Positions 1-9,047 of a stretch of DNA of 40,036 nucleotides are shown here, one piece after another. Origin of the DNA: JBIQLO01 sp044464175 (GTDB lineage Bacteria; Planctomycetota; Phycisphaerae; Tepidisphaerales; Tepidisphaeraceae); assembly GCA_044464175.1 (NCBI GenBank), contig JBIQLO010000004.1:1-40036 (forward strand), in the 5' to 3' direction. A model generated the notes under the pieces. That model saw only the letters and a list, made by a program, of their open reading frames with translations, was not told where the DNA came from and did no database searches. A program made the translations under genes and the position numbers. Position 1 is the first letter of the stretch. Each line of letters opens with the position of its first letter.

Positions 1-1
1 A

Positions 2-1135
2 AGCTGGCTGCTGGGCTGGCACCCCAGTGGCGATCGGGTGGGGGAGTGCATCGGATATGAGTTCACGCTGGAGCAATGTCTGGACCTGTGCCGTCAAATG
101 GACCAGTCCTGGAACAGGGGGGTGGCTCTCCTCCAGGAACTCGTCGGCCGCACCGGACGGCGCACGGAGCAGTGTAATGTTGCCACGGCCATGGGCCTGC
201 AACTGGCCAGCGCCTTCCGCGTGTTGAATTTCTACAACCAGCGTGAGCAATTGCCCCATCGCCCCCGTTCCGGCCAGTTGGAACTGCTCGGCAAAATGAA
301 ACAGCTGGTGCGTGAGGAGATCGCCGCCACCCGCCGCCTGGCCGAAATGGCCGCCGCCGACTCGCGCCTCGGATTCCACTCCGAGGCCGAGGGGTACAAG
401 TATTTTCCCGACAAGCTGCTGTGGCGGGCCGATCTGCTGGAAAATCTCCTTACGACCGAATTTCCCCAGGTGCAGACCGCCATCGAGCGCGGAGAACCCA
501 TTTTCCCCCAGCATACCGGCCAATCCCCCTCTGCGCCGCAATACCCGCTTCACCGGGTCAATGCAGACAACGCGAACCCGTTGGCCAACGACTTCTGGAA
601 CGACATCCCGGCCGAGCCCTGCCCGCCGGCCGACTCGGCCAATCCGGCCACCGATGCCTGGCGCACAAGCTGGCAAGCCGCGAAAGATGGTCGCAATCTC
701 TATCTCCGCGTGCTTTGTGAATCCCCCGATGATCCCGCCGCCCGCATCGCCCGGGTCGATCCCTTCGGACGCGGCGAGTCCCTCTCCATTTACATTGAGT
801 CTCGCCGCATCGGCCCCTCCCATATCTTTCGCGTCAATGCGGCCGGGCAGACCCTCTATCGCGGGCGCCGATCCGGCCCCGCCGTCCCGTGGCACGTGCA
901 TATCGATCGCCGGCCCAACGCCTGGTCCGCGCTGTTCACCATTCCCTTCGCCTGCCTGGGTCCCGACCGTGCCGACCGCCTCCGTCTCAACATCCGACGC
1001 ACCATCCCCGCCCAGACCACCCGAAGCTGGGTCCCATTGCATCCCTTGCGCCACCGCCTCCTGTTTGGCGATGACAATCCCGCCGATTACGGATGGCTCA
1101 TCCCCCAACAGCACGGTCAAAATCCCGCCCCTTGA
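2..1135 (+). CDS. C-terminal part of a large protein ending in a CBM9-like domain (5' partial)
   Basis: The frame is open from the first bases of the window, so the gene begins upstream; the GTG at 38 is only an internal candidate. The visible 377 residues fall into two parts. The first half is mostly helical and charged, with a conserved-looking stretch DSRLGFHSEAEGYKY around residues 128-142, of a kind seen after catalytic barrels in planctomycete glycosidase-like proteins. The second half (DNANPLANDFWNDIP onward) has the layout of a CBM9/DOMON-like beta-sandwich: a W-rich first strand, a WQAAKDGRNLYLRV strand and a WSALFTIPFACLG strand, which bind sugars in relatives. The role is probably secreted polysaccharide binding or degradation, but the catalytic part is outside the window. 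It ends about 100 bases before metK. Confidence 0.6.
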   Translation, partial: SWLLGWHPSGDRVGECIGYEFTLEQCLDLCRQMDQSWNRGVALLQELVGRTGRRTEQCNVATAMGLQLASAFRVLNFYNQREQLPHRPRSGQLELLGKMKQLVREEIAATRRLAEMAAADSRLGFHSEAEGYKYFPDKLLWRADLLENLLTTEFPQVQTAIERGEPIFPQHTGQSPSAPQYPLHRVNADNANPLANDFWNDIPAEPCPPADSANPATDAWRTSWQAAKDGRNLYLRVLCESPDDPAARIARVDPFGRGESLSIYIESRRIGPSHIFRVNAAGQTLYRGRRSGPAVPWHVHIDRRPNAWSALFTIPFACLGPDRADRLRLNIRRTIPAQTTRSWVPLHPLRHRLLFGDDNPADYGWLIPQQHGQNPAP

Positions 1136-1159
1136 CTTCATCCGTCAATCCGCTAGAAA
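1132..1159 (+). promoter_or_regulatory. Possible sigma70-type promoter for metK
   Basis: TTGACT at 1132-1137 and TAGAAA at 1154-1159 are separated by 16 bases, and they lie 80-100 bases before metK. The -35 matches consensus at 5 of 6 positions and the -10 at 4 of 6. The -35 overlaps the last codons of the upstream gene. There is not enough room for a standard SAM riboswitch and none was recognised. Confidence 0.3.
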
Positions 1160-1239
1160 GGATGAATAGTATGCCGCCCAGCGATGGCGTCGCATGATTT
1201 TCAGGGTATATTCGGCCTTCGATTAACAAAGGAGTTCTT

Positions 1240-2466
1240 GTGTCTTCCCAATTCCGTCGTTCCAACCACCTTTTCACCAGCGAGAGCGTCACCATGGGCC
1301 ATCCCGACAAGGTGGCCGACCAGATCAGTGACGGCATCCTCGATGCCATTCTCGCCCAGGACCCCAATTCGCGCGTCGCCTGCGAGACGCTGGTGACCAC
1401 GGGGCAGGTGGTTTTGGCCGGCGAATTGCGGACCAACGCCGTCATCGACGCCTCCCAGATCGCCCGCGACACCATCCGCGACATCGGCTACACCCACCCC
1501 GAAATTGGCTTCGATTACCGCAGTTGCGGCGTCCTTTCGGCCCTCCACAGCCAGTCGGCCGACATCGCCCGCGGCGTCGATCACGCCGGCGACAGCGAGA
1601 ATGAGCAGGGCGCCGGCGACCAGGGCCTGATGTTCGGTTATGCCACCGATGAAACCGATGTCCTGATGCCCCTGCCCATCCACCTGGCTCACCGCATCGT
1701 CGAGCGGCTGGCCGAGGCCCGTCAGAGCGGCGAACTTCCCTGGCTGCGCCCCGACGGCAAGAGCCAGGTCACCGTGGAATATCAGGATGAAAAGCCCGTC
1801 CGTGTCCACACCGTCGTCGTCTCCACCCAGCACGATGAGTCAGTCCTGGACAAGCAGACCGACACCGTCTCCAAGCAGGCCCGCCAGCAGATCATCGACA
1901 AGATCATCAAGCCGGTCATTCCCGAAAACTACTGGAAGGGCGACATCCTCTTCCACGTGAACCCCACCGGCAAGTTCGTCATCGGCGGCCCCCACGGCGA
2001 TGCCGGCCTCACCGGCCGCAAGATCATCGTCGATTCCTACGGCGGCAGGGGGGCTCACGGTGGGGGGGCCTTCTCCGGCAAGGACCCCTCCAAGGTCGAC
2101 CGCTCCGCCTGCTACATGGCCCGCTACATCGCCAAGAACGTCGTTGCCGCCGGCCTGGCCCGCAACTGTGAGGTGCAGCTCGCCTACGCCATCGGCGTCG
2201 CCAAGCCCGTCTCCGTCACGGTCAGCACCGAAAACACCGCGGTGATTCCGGAGGACAAGATCGCCGAGTTGATCCGCGAGCACTTCCCGCTCACCCCCAA
2301 CGGCATCATCAAGCACCTGGACTTGCTGCGCCCGATCTACCAGCGCACCGCCAGCCACGGCCACTTCGGGCGTCCGTGTGAGAATGGCGGCTTCACTTGG
2401 GAAAAATGCGACAAGGCCGAAGTGCTGGCAAAGGCCGCCGGCACGCCCCTCCGCCAGGTGCGGTAA
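1240..2466 (+). CDS. metK: S-adenosylmethionine synthase
   Basis: MetK makes S-adenosylmethionine, phosphate and pyrophosphate from methionine and ATP in the cytoplasm. The 408-residue protein is full length (relatives are usually 380-400). Visible family signatures are FTSESVTMGHPDKVADQISD near residue 12, the GAGDQGLMFGYATDET motif near residue 127, and the glycine-rich GGRGAHGGGAFSGKDPSKVD loop near 270 that covers the active site. The GTG start is chosen because AAAGGAG lies at 1228-1234, five bases upstream; an ATG-initiated alternative would cut into conserved sequence. It is a single gene followed by a clear hairpin terminator. Confidence 0.97.
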   Translation: MSSQFRRSNHLFTSESVTMGHPDKVADQISDGILDAILAQDPNSRVACETLVTTGQVVLAGELRTNAVIDASQIARDTIRDIGYTHPEIGFDYRSCGVLSALHSQSADIARGVDHAGDSENEQGAGDQGLMFGYATDETDVLMPLPIHLAHRIVERLAEARQSGELPWLRPDGKSQVTVEYQDEKPVRVHTVVVSTQHDESVLDKQTDTVSKQARQQIIDKIIKPVIPENYWKGDILFHVNPTGKFVIGGPHGDAGLTGRKIIVDSYGGRGAHGGGAFSGKDPSKVDRSACYMARYIAKNVVAAGLARNCEVQLAYAIGVAKPVSVTVSTENTAVIPEDKIAELIREHFPLTPNGIIKHLDLLRPIYQRTASHGHFGRPCENGGFTWEKCDKAEVLAKAAGTPLRQVR

Positions 2467-2489
2467 ATCGGACCGCAACGCGGTACATG

Positions 2490-2533
2490 AAAAGCGGAAT
2501 GCGGAACAATCTTCCGCATTCCGCTTTTGTTTT
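2490..2533 (+). terminator. Hairpin terminator of metK built from 7-base words
   Basis: A perfect 17-base-pair stem (2490-2506 with 2512-2528, loop CAATC) is followed by GTTTTG. The stem consists of the word GCGGAAT repeated in tandem, so it also belongs to the heptamer-word palindrome family seen elsewhere in the window. The A-rich left arm and U-rich right arm suit bidirectional intrinsic termination. Confidence 0.75.
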
Positions 2534-2544
2534 GAGATTTGCAG

Positions 2545-3069
2545 ATGATGCGTCGGATCATGATCATCGGTTGCGGCGGCGCCGGAAAGTCTACGCTCGC
2601 CCGCCATCTGGGCCGCATGCTGGACCTGCCCGTCATTCATCTGGATCGCGAGCACTGGCAGGCCGGCTGGCGGGAGCCGCCCAGGGCGTGGTGGGCCGGC
2701 AGGGTCCGTGAATTGGTGAACCGCCCGACATGGATCATTGATGGAAACTACGGCGGCACAAATGATGAGCGCCTCACCGCGGCCGACACGGTGATCTTTC
2801 TGGATTTCCCCCGCTGGCTGTGTCTATGGCGCGTGGTCAAACGCCGCATCCAGTACCACCGCCGCACTCGTCCCGACATGGCGGCCGGCTGCCCCGAACA
2901 GCTGGACTGGGCATTTCTCCGCTGGATTTGGACCTATCGCGCCCATCAGCGGCCGGACATATTGCGCAAACTCGAAGCGCATCGGCGGCACAAACGCATC
3001 ATCGTGCTTTCCAATCCGGCCCAGGCGCGGCGGTTCCTGAAGAAGCTCAACGACCTGCGATCAATTTGA
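2545..3069 (+). CDS. P-loop kinase / AAA-type small ATPase (FlaR/adenylate-kinase-like)
   Basis: A 174-residue P-loop protein. A Walker A motif GCGGAGKST occupies residues 9-17, followed by LARHLGRMLDLPVIHLDREHW, the layout of topology-modulating FlaR-like and adenylate-kinase-like proteins that phosphorylate or hydrolyse small nucleotides; the substrate is unknown. TADTVIFLDFPRWLCLWRVVKRRI is typical of this family's central region. The ATG at 2545 is preferred over an upstream TTG (2539) because a weak GAG at 2534-2536 lies eight bases before it. The start is only about 12 bases after the metK terminator, so this gene may rely on read-through or a promoter inside metK. The 3' end overlaps the convergent glycosidase-like gene by 23 bases. 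Confidence 0.8.
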   Translation: MMRRIMIIGCGGAGKSTLARHLGRMLDLPVIHLDREHWQAGWREPPRAWWAGRVRELVNRPTWIIDGNYGGTNDERLTAADTVIFLDFPRWLCLWRVVKRRIQYHRRTRPDMAAGCPEQLDWAFLRWIWTYRAHQRPDILRKLEAHRRHKRIIVLSNPAQARRFLKKLNDLRSI

Positions 3070-5890
3070 CAAAATTGATCCCCAGCCACGGCGGCGTCAG
3101 GTCCCGGTTCGAGGGGGAGGTGTTGCGAATCTCAACGACGTTCTCCCCCGCCTTGAGCGTCCCTTCCGGCAGGGCGAAGGCATGCGTCGCCCACGCATTG
3201 TCCGGAAATGGGCTCGGTCCGCTGAAGACGCTCCGCCCGTTCACAAACAGCTCCATCGGCGCCTTGCTGGAGGCGTTGTCATCCATCGCCCCCAGCACCA
3301 CCGAGCCCCGGTGGGGGGGTGAAGTCAGCGTGAACCGGACCGTCAACTGCCCGAATTTCGTCTTCGAACCGTAGATCACCCGCGCCGCCTCTCCGTTAAG
3401 CGGGATCAACGCCTTGCCTCCGATCAGCGCCTTGGAATCGGCGAAGACCACCAGCGCGTTCGGATCGTATTCCCCAGCCAATGGCGGCCGCGCCTCATAC
3501 CGCAGCGTCCGTGCCGCCGGCCACTTCCGGACCACTCTCCCGCCGTTCATTTTGACAATCGCGTCCGCCCCCTTTTCCATGAAACAGATGATCTGATAGC
3601 GGTAAAGATCTGGCACCGTCACGCGCGCCATCCCCTGGCTGACACTCACCTGCAATTCCACCGCATCCTGGAAATCGGGCGAAATCACATAAGCCACCGT
3701 CGGCGGATCCTCCATCCGCACCGCCACCGTCATCGGCTTCTTCGGATCGGGCCGATGCTCTGCCACATCGGGAAACGTCACATCGGCCATGATCGGCACC
3801 ACCCCGCTTTGGATCGCGCCCCCCAGAAAATTCGTCAGGTGAACTTCGATGCCCTTGAGATTCCCGGCCTCCAACCGCCGCGCCTCGACCACCACCCCCC
3901 TGGGAAAATTTTCCGCCGCCATTACCGCCGGCCGATCCCCATACACCGCCGCCCGGGCCAGCAACTGCCGAAAGGCATCATCCCGTTGATCCGTCCACGG
4001 ATGGCCCGATTCAATCGGGTGGTGATACGAAATGAAAAAGTATTTCAGCTCCGGATGCCCCGAAAAGTAGACCGATTGCCCCCGGCCATAGGCGTGCACA
4101 ATGACCCCCGGATACCGCGTCCCTTTTTCATCCACCATCCGGCCCACGACCGACCCGCCCGCCACTTTCACCCGATTAAAGGCCTCATTGTGCTCTAACG
4201 CCTCCATCCCGGGCGACAGGGGGGTCCGGCCCGTCCATTCCAGCCTATTCACCTTGCTCTGGACCGTTCCTTCATAGGAGACGCCCAAAACCTCTCCCAG
4301 CGCAAAGTCGCTCCGCCGCCGCCCGCCTTCGTCATACAGTGACGTATCGGCCGAGGCGATCAGCGTCCCGCCGGCCCGCACGAACTCCCGCACCACCTGC
4401 GCTTCCCGGTCCGACAGGCTCCCCGCATTCATCAGGAACAGCGTATTGATCCCCAATTCCCTCAAACCTTCCGGCGTCAGGTCCCGGTCCAGAACCACAC
4501 GGTAGGGGAGCTGACTGTCGGTCAACGCCTGGCAGGTGGAGGTGAACCCATACAGCCACGTGTTGCTCGGGCTCTGGGGATTGCGCAGCGCGCTGTCCAT
4601 CGACAGGAGCACCCCGATATTGCCCATCGGACGCTCACCCTCCAGCATCGCCTCATGATTGCGCTCCCAGTTCATCAGCGGCCGCCACCCCGGCTCCGCC
4701 GCCTCATCGCTTGACCGCCACCACAGCCGCACCCCCTGGCTGCGCGCTTCCAGCCAGTTCCAGGTGTAGTCGCTCACCGTCTTGGGATAAAACAGCACCC
4801 ACGGTGCTCCGGGCACATGGCGGCTCATGGCCCGCAGTATCTTCATTTCCGTCACGACGATCGGCCAGGAATACAGGTATCCGCTCTGCCTGAACCCCGG
4901 CGGCTCGCACTCATACCCCTGAACATCCGTGAACGGCAGCACATCGGTGGCATACCACCCGGTGCGCAGGTCGACATACCGGATCAGCGACAATGCCGAA
5001 CGATAGTTAAACCGCACCCCGTGATATCGATGGACCAGAGCGGCGATCCGTTCATCCATCTTCTGAATGACCTCCGTCCGCCATTGCAGCCACCGCATAT
5101 ACACCGGATTGTCCAGGTTGCCGAAAAACCCCGCCCCGACTTTGTCCGGCAGCTTCAGCCCCGTCTCTTGCGTAAACCGCGCCCGGCAAGCCGCGCAACC
5201 GCACGAGGTATGCTCCCAGAACGCCACCTCATCCACCATCGCCCCGTCCGCCCCTGTTCCCTGGATCAACCGCTCCAGGCGCTTCAGGTATTCTGCCTCA
5301 AATGCCGGATTCGCCACGCACGCGGCCATCGGCCCGTACGCCGTGGCAATCCGCTTGCCCGTGCGCAGGTCCAGTGCCGCCCAATCGGGATGCCGGTCCA
5401 GAAAATCCTTCGTCACCATCGTGCATGTCACGTGCACGATGTACTGAATGCCGTGCCGGTGGCATGCATCCGCCAGCCGCTTGCCGTTGGCGATCAATTC
5501 ATCCAGCGTCTCATAACGGCTTCCGCCCGACAGATGCTCCTGCGGCTCCCCCGGGCGATAAAAGAGGTACCGGTTCCCCTCCGTCAGAATCTGTGTAAAT
5601 CCCCGCTCGGCCGCCCAGCCCGCGATCCGCTCCGCCTCCGCGTCGTCAATCTTCGCATATTTCACCAGCGTCATCCGAATCCCCCGCAGCGGATCGGCCG
5701 GCCGCCCCGGCTGCGGCGGCAGATCCGCCCTCGCTGGAATCGGCGGATACCCTAGCAGGATTTGACGCGTGCGGTAATGGGCGGCATCCGCGCCGGCCGG
5801 CGCATCGGCCGCCGACGCGCCTCCCACCCAGACGAGCACCGCCCCCAGCGCCGCACACACCGCCGCCGCACCGCCAATCCATCGTCGCAT
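3047..5890 (-). CDS. Secreted GH42/beta-galactosidase-trimerisation-like glycosidase
   Basis: A 947-residue secreted protein. The ATG at 5890 is chosen because GGAGG lies six bases upstream and a signal peptide follows at once (MRRWIGG, hydrophobic core, cut near GGASAADA). A TIM-barrel region (about residues 60-420) includes GADGAMVDEVAFWEHTSCG and a CGCAACRARF cysteine cluster, as found in GH42-like and related putative glycosidases. The middle region, with VREFVRAGGTLIASADTSLYD and VIVHAYGRGQSVYFSGH, matches the class-I-glutaminase-like trimerisation domain (GH42M). The C-terminal ~100 residues form a beta-sandwich (ELFVNGRSVFSG, LKAGENVVEIRN) of the galactose-binding type. Substrate cannot be read from sequence. 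The stop overlaps the convergent kinase gene. Activity is inferred from domain layout; it could be a degenerate member. Confidence 0.75.
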   Translation of the reverse strand: MRRWIGGAAAVCAALGAVLVWVGGASAADAPAGADAAHYRTRQILLGYPPIPARADLPPQPGRPADPLRGIRMTLVKYAKIDDAEAERIAGWAAERGFTQILTEGNRYLFYRPGEPQEHLSGGSRYETLDELIANGKRLADACHRHGIQYIVHVTCTMVTKDFLDRHPDWAALDLRTGKRIATAYGPMAACVANPAFEAEYLKRLERLIQGTGADGAMVDEVAFWEHTSCGCAACRARFTQETGLKLPDKVGAGFFGNLDNPVYMRWLQWRTEVIQKMDERIAALVHRYHGVRFNYRSALSLIRYVDLRTGWYATDVLPFTDVQGYECEPPGFRQSGYLYSWPIVVTEMKILRAMSRHVPGAPWVLFYPKTVSDYTWNWLEARSQGVRLWWRSSDEAAEPGWRPLMNWERNHEAMLEGERPMGNIGVLLSMDSALRNPQSPSNTWLYGFTSTCQALTDSQLPYRVVLDRDLTPEGLRELGINTLFLMNAGSLSDREAQVVREFVRAGGTLIASADTSLYDEGGRRRSDFALGEVLGVSYEGTVQSKVNRLEWTGRTPLSPGMEALEHNEAFNRVKVAGGSVVGRMVDEKGTRYPGVIVHAYGRGQSVYFSGHPELKYFFISYHHPIESGHPWTDQRDDAFRQLLARAAVYGDRPAVMAAENFPRGVVVEARRLEAGNLKGIEVHLTNFLGGAIQSGVVPIMADVTFPDVAEHRPDPKKPMTVAVRMEDPPTVAYVISPDFQDAVELQVSVSQGMARVTVPDLYRYQIICFMEKGADAIVKMNGGRVVRKWPAARTLRYEARPPLAGEYDPNALVVFADSKALIGGKALIPLNGEAARVIYGSKTKFGQLTVRFTLTSPPHRGSVVLGAMDDNASSKAPMELFVNGRSVFSGPSPFPDNAWATHAFALPEGTLKAGENVVEIRNTSPSNRDLTPPWLGINFVKLIAGR

Positions 5891-5981
5891 TGATGCCTCC
5901 GGTTCCCGAACGCCTCCCCCTTGCACGGTGGGGGGCTCATTGCCCCTCACTGTCGCCTCAACATGCCCTCTGTACTTGATA

Positions 5982-7355
5982 TCAAACCAGCCACTTCATG
6001 AACAGATACGCCAGCCCCAGCAGGCTGAAAAAGCCGCACACATCCGTCACCGTGGTTGCGAAGATCGTCGCCGACTGCGCGGGATCAAACCCCATCCGCT
6101 TCATCGCAAACGGAATCCCCGCGCCGCTCGTGCAGGCCAGGATGTGATTGATCACCAGCGCCATCGCCACCACCACCCCCAGCATCGGATTGTGCTGCCA
6201 GAGCAGGGCGACCGCCGCCGTAATCAGCCCGATCAGCAGACCCGTCAGGATCCCCACGATCAACTCCCGATGCAGCACCTCCGCCAGCACATCCCGGCCG
6301 GCCCTCCCCGTCGCCAGCCCCCGGATCGACACCGACATCGCCTGCGCGCTGGCGTTGCCTCCCATCCCCGCCACGATCGGCATATACACCGCCAGCACCG
6401 CCAGCCGGCTGATGGTGCTGTCAAACCGGCTCACCACCCACCCCGCCAGAAATGCCGTCCCCAGATTCACCACCAGCCACCACGTCCGCTTGCGAAAGCT
6501 GTATTGCCACGGGCTGCTCAGCCGCTCCTCCGCACCGGCGCCGAACATCTTCTGCACATCCTCCGTCGCCTCCTCCTCCATCACCTCCACCACGTCGTCC
6601 ACCGTGATCAGCCCCACCAGCCGGTTGCGCCCATCCACCACCGGCAACGCCAGGTAGTTGTACTTGCGCATGATCCGCGCGACCTCCTCCTGGTCCATCG
6701 TCGCCGGAACCGCCGTCACGTTCGGCCGCATGATTCCCCCCAACTGCGCTTCCGGCCGCGCCAGAATCAAGTCCCGCATCGACAGCACGCCGATCAGATG
6801 TCCCCGCCGATCCACCACATACACATAAAACATCTGCTCCAGCTCTTCATTCATCCGCCGAAGCTCGCCGATCGCCTGCTGCGCCGTCAGATCCTCCGGC
6901 AGGGCGGTCACCAGCGGCGTCATGATCCCCCCGGCCGTGTCCGGCCGATACTGCTCCAGCTGCCGCACCTGCGCCGCCTCGGGCGCATCCATCTCCCGCA
7001 GCAATTCATCATGCAGCGACCCCGAAACATGCTCCAGAATGTCCACCCGGTCGTCCGGCTCCACCGCCGCCAGCACCGTCGCCGCCTCGGGCGCTTCCAT
7101 CCCCGCGATCAATTCCGCCGCCCGTGCCGGTTCCAACTCCGCCAGAATGCGCCCCGCCGACTCCGGATCGAGATGCCCCGCCACTGCCGCCGCCTGCTCC
7201 ACCGGCAATCCGGAAATCGCCGCCGCCGCATCCGCCGACTGCAGTGTCTCAAGTCGCTCGGCCAGCGCCCGCGCCTCAGGCGGTGGGGGGGTGAGGTCCG
7301 GCGGTGGGTCAGGCAAGTCCCCCGCCGGGGGAAGATTCGAACTGCTTGATTCCAT
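5982..7355 (-). CDS. mgtE: Magnesium transporter MgtE
   Basis: MgtE is an inner-membrane Mg2+ channel gated by its cytoplasmic domains. All parts are visible: an N-terminal superhelical domain of repeated (L/A)xPExAGRIL-type helices (about residues 40-150, including PDDRVDILEHV), two CBS domains (PDTAGGIMTPLVTALPEDLTAQQA and IMRPNVTAVPATMDQEEVA... VVDGRNRLVGLITVDDVV), a plug-helix region, then five membrane helices with the family signature PIVAGMGGNASAQ and SGAGIPFAMKRMG DPA. The ATG at 7355 is preferred; a GTG at 7388 would overlap the stop of the upstream GNAT gene as GTGA and is a real alternative suggesting translational coupling. The N-terminal 30 residues are a proline-rich linker. Confidence 0.95.
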   Translation of the reverse strand: MESSSSNLPPAGDLPDPPPDLTPPPPEARALAERLETLQSADAAAAISGLPVEQAAAVAGHLDPESAGRILAELEPARAAELIAGMEAPEAATVLAAVEPDDRVDILEHVSGSLHDELLREMDAPEAAQVRQLEQYRPDTAGGIMTPLVTALPEDLTAQQAIGELRRMNEELEQMFYVYVVDRRGHLIGVLSMRDLILARPEAQLGGIMRPNVTAVPATMDQEEVARIMRKYNYLALPVVDGRNRLVGLITVDDVVEVMEEEATEDVQKMFGAGAEERLSSPWQYSFRKRTWWLVVNLGTAFLAGWVVSRFDSTISRLAVLAVYMPIVAGMGGNASAQAMSVSIRGLATGRAGRDVLAEVLHRELIVGILTGLLIGLITAAVALLWQHNPMLGVVVAMALVINHILACTSGAGIPFAMKRMGFDPAQSATIFATTVTDVCGFFSLLGLAYLFMKWLV

Positions 7356-7384
7356 AAATTCATGCCCCGCGGCCAACGATCCCC

Positions 7385-7948
7385 TCACTGGCTCAGCGGA
7401 ATATACCAGAACAGCGCCACCGCTTCTTCCACAAGGTCATGGTTCGTTCGCCGGTGCGTGTCGATCCCCGACAACTCGAAATGCAGCCGGCTCAGCAGGG
7501 CGTTGGCCGGTTGGTTGTCCGTCCGCGTCTCAATCAACACCGCCCGCCGCCCCGCCTCCCGCGCCTGCCCAATCGCCTGAAACAGCATCGCGCTGCCCAG
7601 CCCCTGACGCCGGAAATCATAATCCACCCGCAAATCGATCAGCCGAAGCACGTTCGACTCCGGCTCCGGCCGTCCCACCAGCACGCCAACCACCTGTTCC
7701 TCATGCTCCGCCGCCAGCGCCAGCCCCTCATCAGCCCCGCTGACAATCTGCTTCAGCGAAAACCGCACCTCATCCCCCACCGGGTTCGGATCGATTCGCT
7801 TCTGTCGCAGCGGCCGCTCCTCCAGCTTCCACTGCTTGATCGGGCTCTCCCCCGACTCGCTCAAATGCAGGTAGGCCAGCGACTCAATCGTCCCGTCCAC
7901 ATCCGACAGTTGATCCAGGTCCGACAATTGCATGGGGCGAATTTGCAT
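7385..7948 (-). CDS. GNAT-family N-acetyltransferase
   Basis: A 187-residue acyl-CoA-dependent acyltransferase. The acetyl-CoA pyrophosphate loop is visible as DFRRQGLGSAMLFQAIGQA, preceded by the strand LRLIDLRVDY and followed by AVLIETRTDNQPANALLSRLHFEL, the usual motif A/B order. The ATG at 7948 is chosen because GGAGAG lies seven bases upstream; a longer frame to 8002 adds non-conserved sequence. It is immediately upstream of mgtE and probably cotranscribed. The acyl acceptor is unknown. It lies back to back with an amidohydrolase/racemase/M20 peptidase set, so an N-succinyltransferase role on D-amino acids is possible but only inferred. Confidence 0.85.
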   Translation of the reverse strand: MQIRPMQLSDLDQLSDVDGTIESLAYLHLSESGESPIKQWKLEERPLRQKRIDPNPVGDEVRFSLKQIVSGADEGLALAAEHEEQVVGVLVGRPEPESNVLRLIDLRVDYDFRRQGLGSAMLFQAIGQAREAGRRAVLIETRTDNQPANALLSRLHFELSGIDTHRRTNHDLVEEAVALFWYIPLSQ

Positions 7949-7995
7949 GCAGGCACTCTCCGGTTTGATACCTGATTGTAGAACCCACCCGACCG

Positions 7996-8024
7996 CTGAC
8001 AAACCTCACGCACCCCAATATCAT
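7996..8024 (+). promoter_or_regulatory. Promoter for a leaderless amidohydrolase mRNA
   Basis: CTGACA (7996-8001) and TATCAT (8019-8024) each match consensus at 5 of 6 positions with an ideal 17-base spacer. The ATG at 8031 begins seven bases after the -10 box, where transcription should start, and there is no Shine-Dalgarno, so the mRNA would be leaderless. Confidence 0.5.
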
Positions 8025-8030
8025 CCCGCC

Positions 8031-8912
8031 ATGCTAATCGACTCCCATCAGCATGTCTTCTGGCTTAATAAAAACGACCGCGAGATCGTCCGCGAAATGG
8101 ATGAGTTGGGCATCGATCAGGCCTGGCTCCTGACCTGGTATCTTCCGCCGGGCGAAAACAATCCGGGTTACCATGTCGGCACCAATCCCCTGCACATTCG
8201 CCCCGACGGCACGCATGCCGGCATGCCCCTGAGCGATGTGCTGGCGGCCCGCGACCGCTTTCCGGATCGATTCGTCGCCGGTTACTGTCCCTGCCCCCTT
8301 GAGGGAAACGCCGCCGCCGCATTTGAATCCGCCTATCACATGCACGGCGTGCGCGTCTGCGGGGAATGGAGCTATCGCATGTTGCTGGACGATCCGCGGG
8401 CGATCGAACTGTTTCGTGCGGCGGGGCGGCTCAAATGCCCCGTCGTCCTCCACATGGATGTGCCCTACCTGCCCGATGCGGCCGGCAACAGCGTCTATCA
8501 ACCTTTCTGGCACGCCGGTACGGTTGACAACCTGGAGCGCGCCCTGCGGGCCTGCCCCGACACCATCTTTATCGGACATGCGCCCGGCTTCTGGCGCGAA
8601 ATCAGCGCTGACGCCACCACCCAGTCCGCCATCCGTCCCAGCGGCCCCGTTCTCCCCGGCGGACGAATCCAGAAACTGCTGGACACCTTTCCGAACCTCC
8701 ACGCCGATCTTTCCGCCGGCTCAGGCCTCAATGCCTTGATGCGCGACCCCGCTCACGCCCGTCAATTCATCCTCCGCAACGCCGACCGCCTTCTCTACGG
8801 CCGCGATAACATCGGGCACGACCTCTTCCGTTTTCTGCAGACCCTCGACCTCCCGCCCGATGTCCGGAAGAAACTTTACAGCGTCAACGCTTTGAAGCTG
8901 GTTCCGGCCTGA
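8031..8912 (+). CDS. Amidohydrolase-family (Amidohydro_2) TIM-barrel protein
   Basis: A 293-residue member of the amidohydrolase_2 group. It opens with the metal-binding LIDSHQHVF motif (H6, H8), has the central strand VVLHMDVPY with a third histidine, IFIGHAPGFW with a fourth, and the terminal LLYGRDNIGHDLF that carries the usual catalytic aspartate. Relatives act as metal-dependent hydrolases, decarboxylases or lactonases on small organic acids or sugar lactones; the substrate cannot be told here. The frame extends upstream to 7932, but the ATG at 8031 lies directly before the conserved motif and just after a promoter. It may work with the following racemase-like and peptidase genes, although gaps of 120-135 bases argue for separate promoters. 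Confidence 0.85.
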   Translation: MLIDSHQHVFWLNKNDREIVREMDELGIDQAWLLTWYLPPGENNPGYHVGTNPLHIRPDGTHAGMPLSDVLAARDRFPDRFVAGYCPCPLEGNAAAAFESAYHMHGVRVCGEWSYRMLLDDPRAIELFRAAGRLKCPVVLHMDVPYLPDAAGNSVYQPFWHAGTVDNLERALRACPDTIFIGHAPGFWREISADATTQSAIRPSGPVLPGGRIQKLLDTFPNLHADLSAGSGLNALMRDPAHARQFILRNADRLLYGRDNIGHDLFRFLQTLDLPPDVRKKLYSVNALKLVPA

Positions 8913-9047
8913 TCCAGAACCCATTGACACGGTTTTCACCCCCCTGCCTCAACGTCCGATAATCCATGTTATGTTAAGTTGTGCCCCTCCGCACCGGCGG
9001 GGGGGCCCAGTTGAGCTTCCGATCCCCATCGCGCATCATACACCCCC

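Noticed and set aside
1136..1239. SAM riboswitch before metK
   Set aside because: Only about 100 bases are available and no conserved SAM-riboswitch helices or terminator were seen.
5928..7349. A 473-codon open frame opposite mgtE
   Set aside because: Composition is H/R/Q/P repeats, an antisense shadow; MgtE is complete on the other strand.
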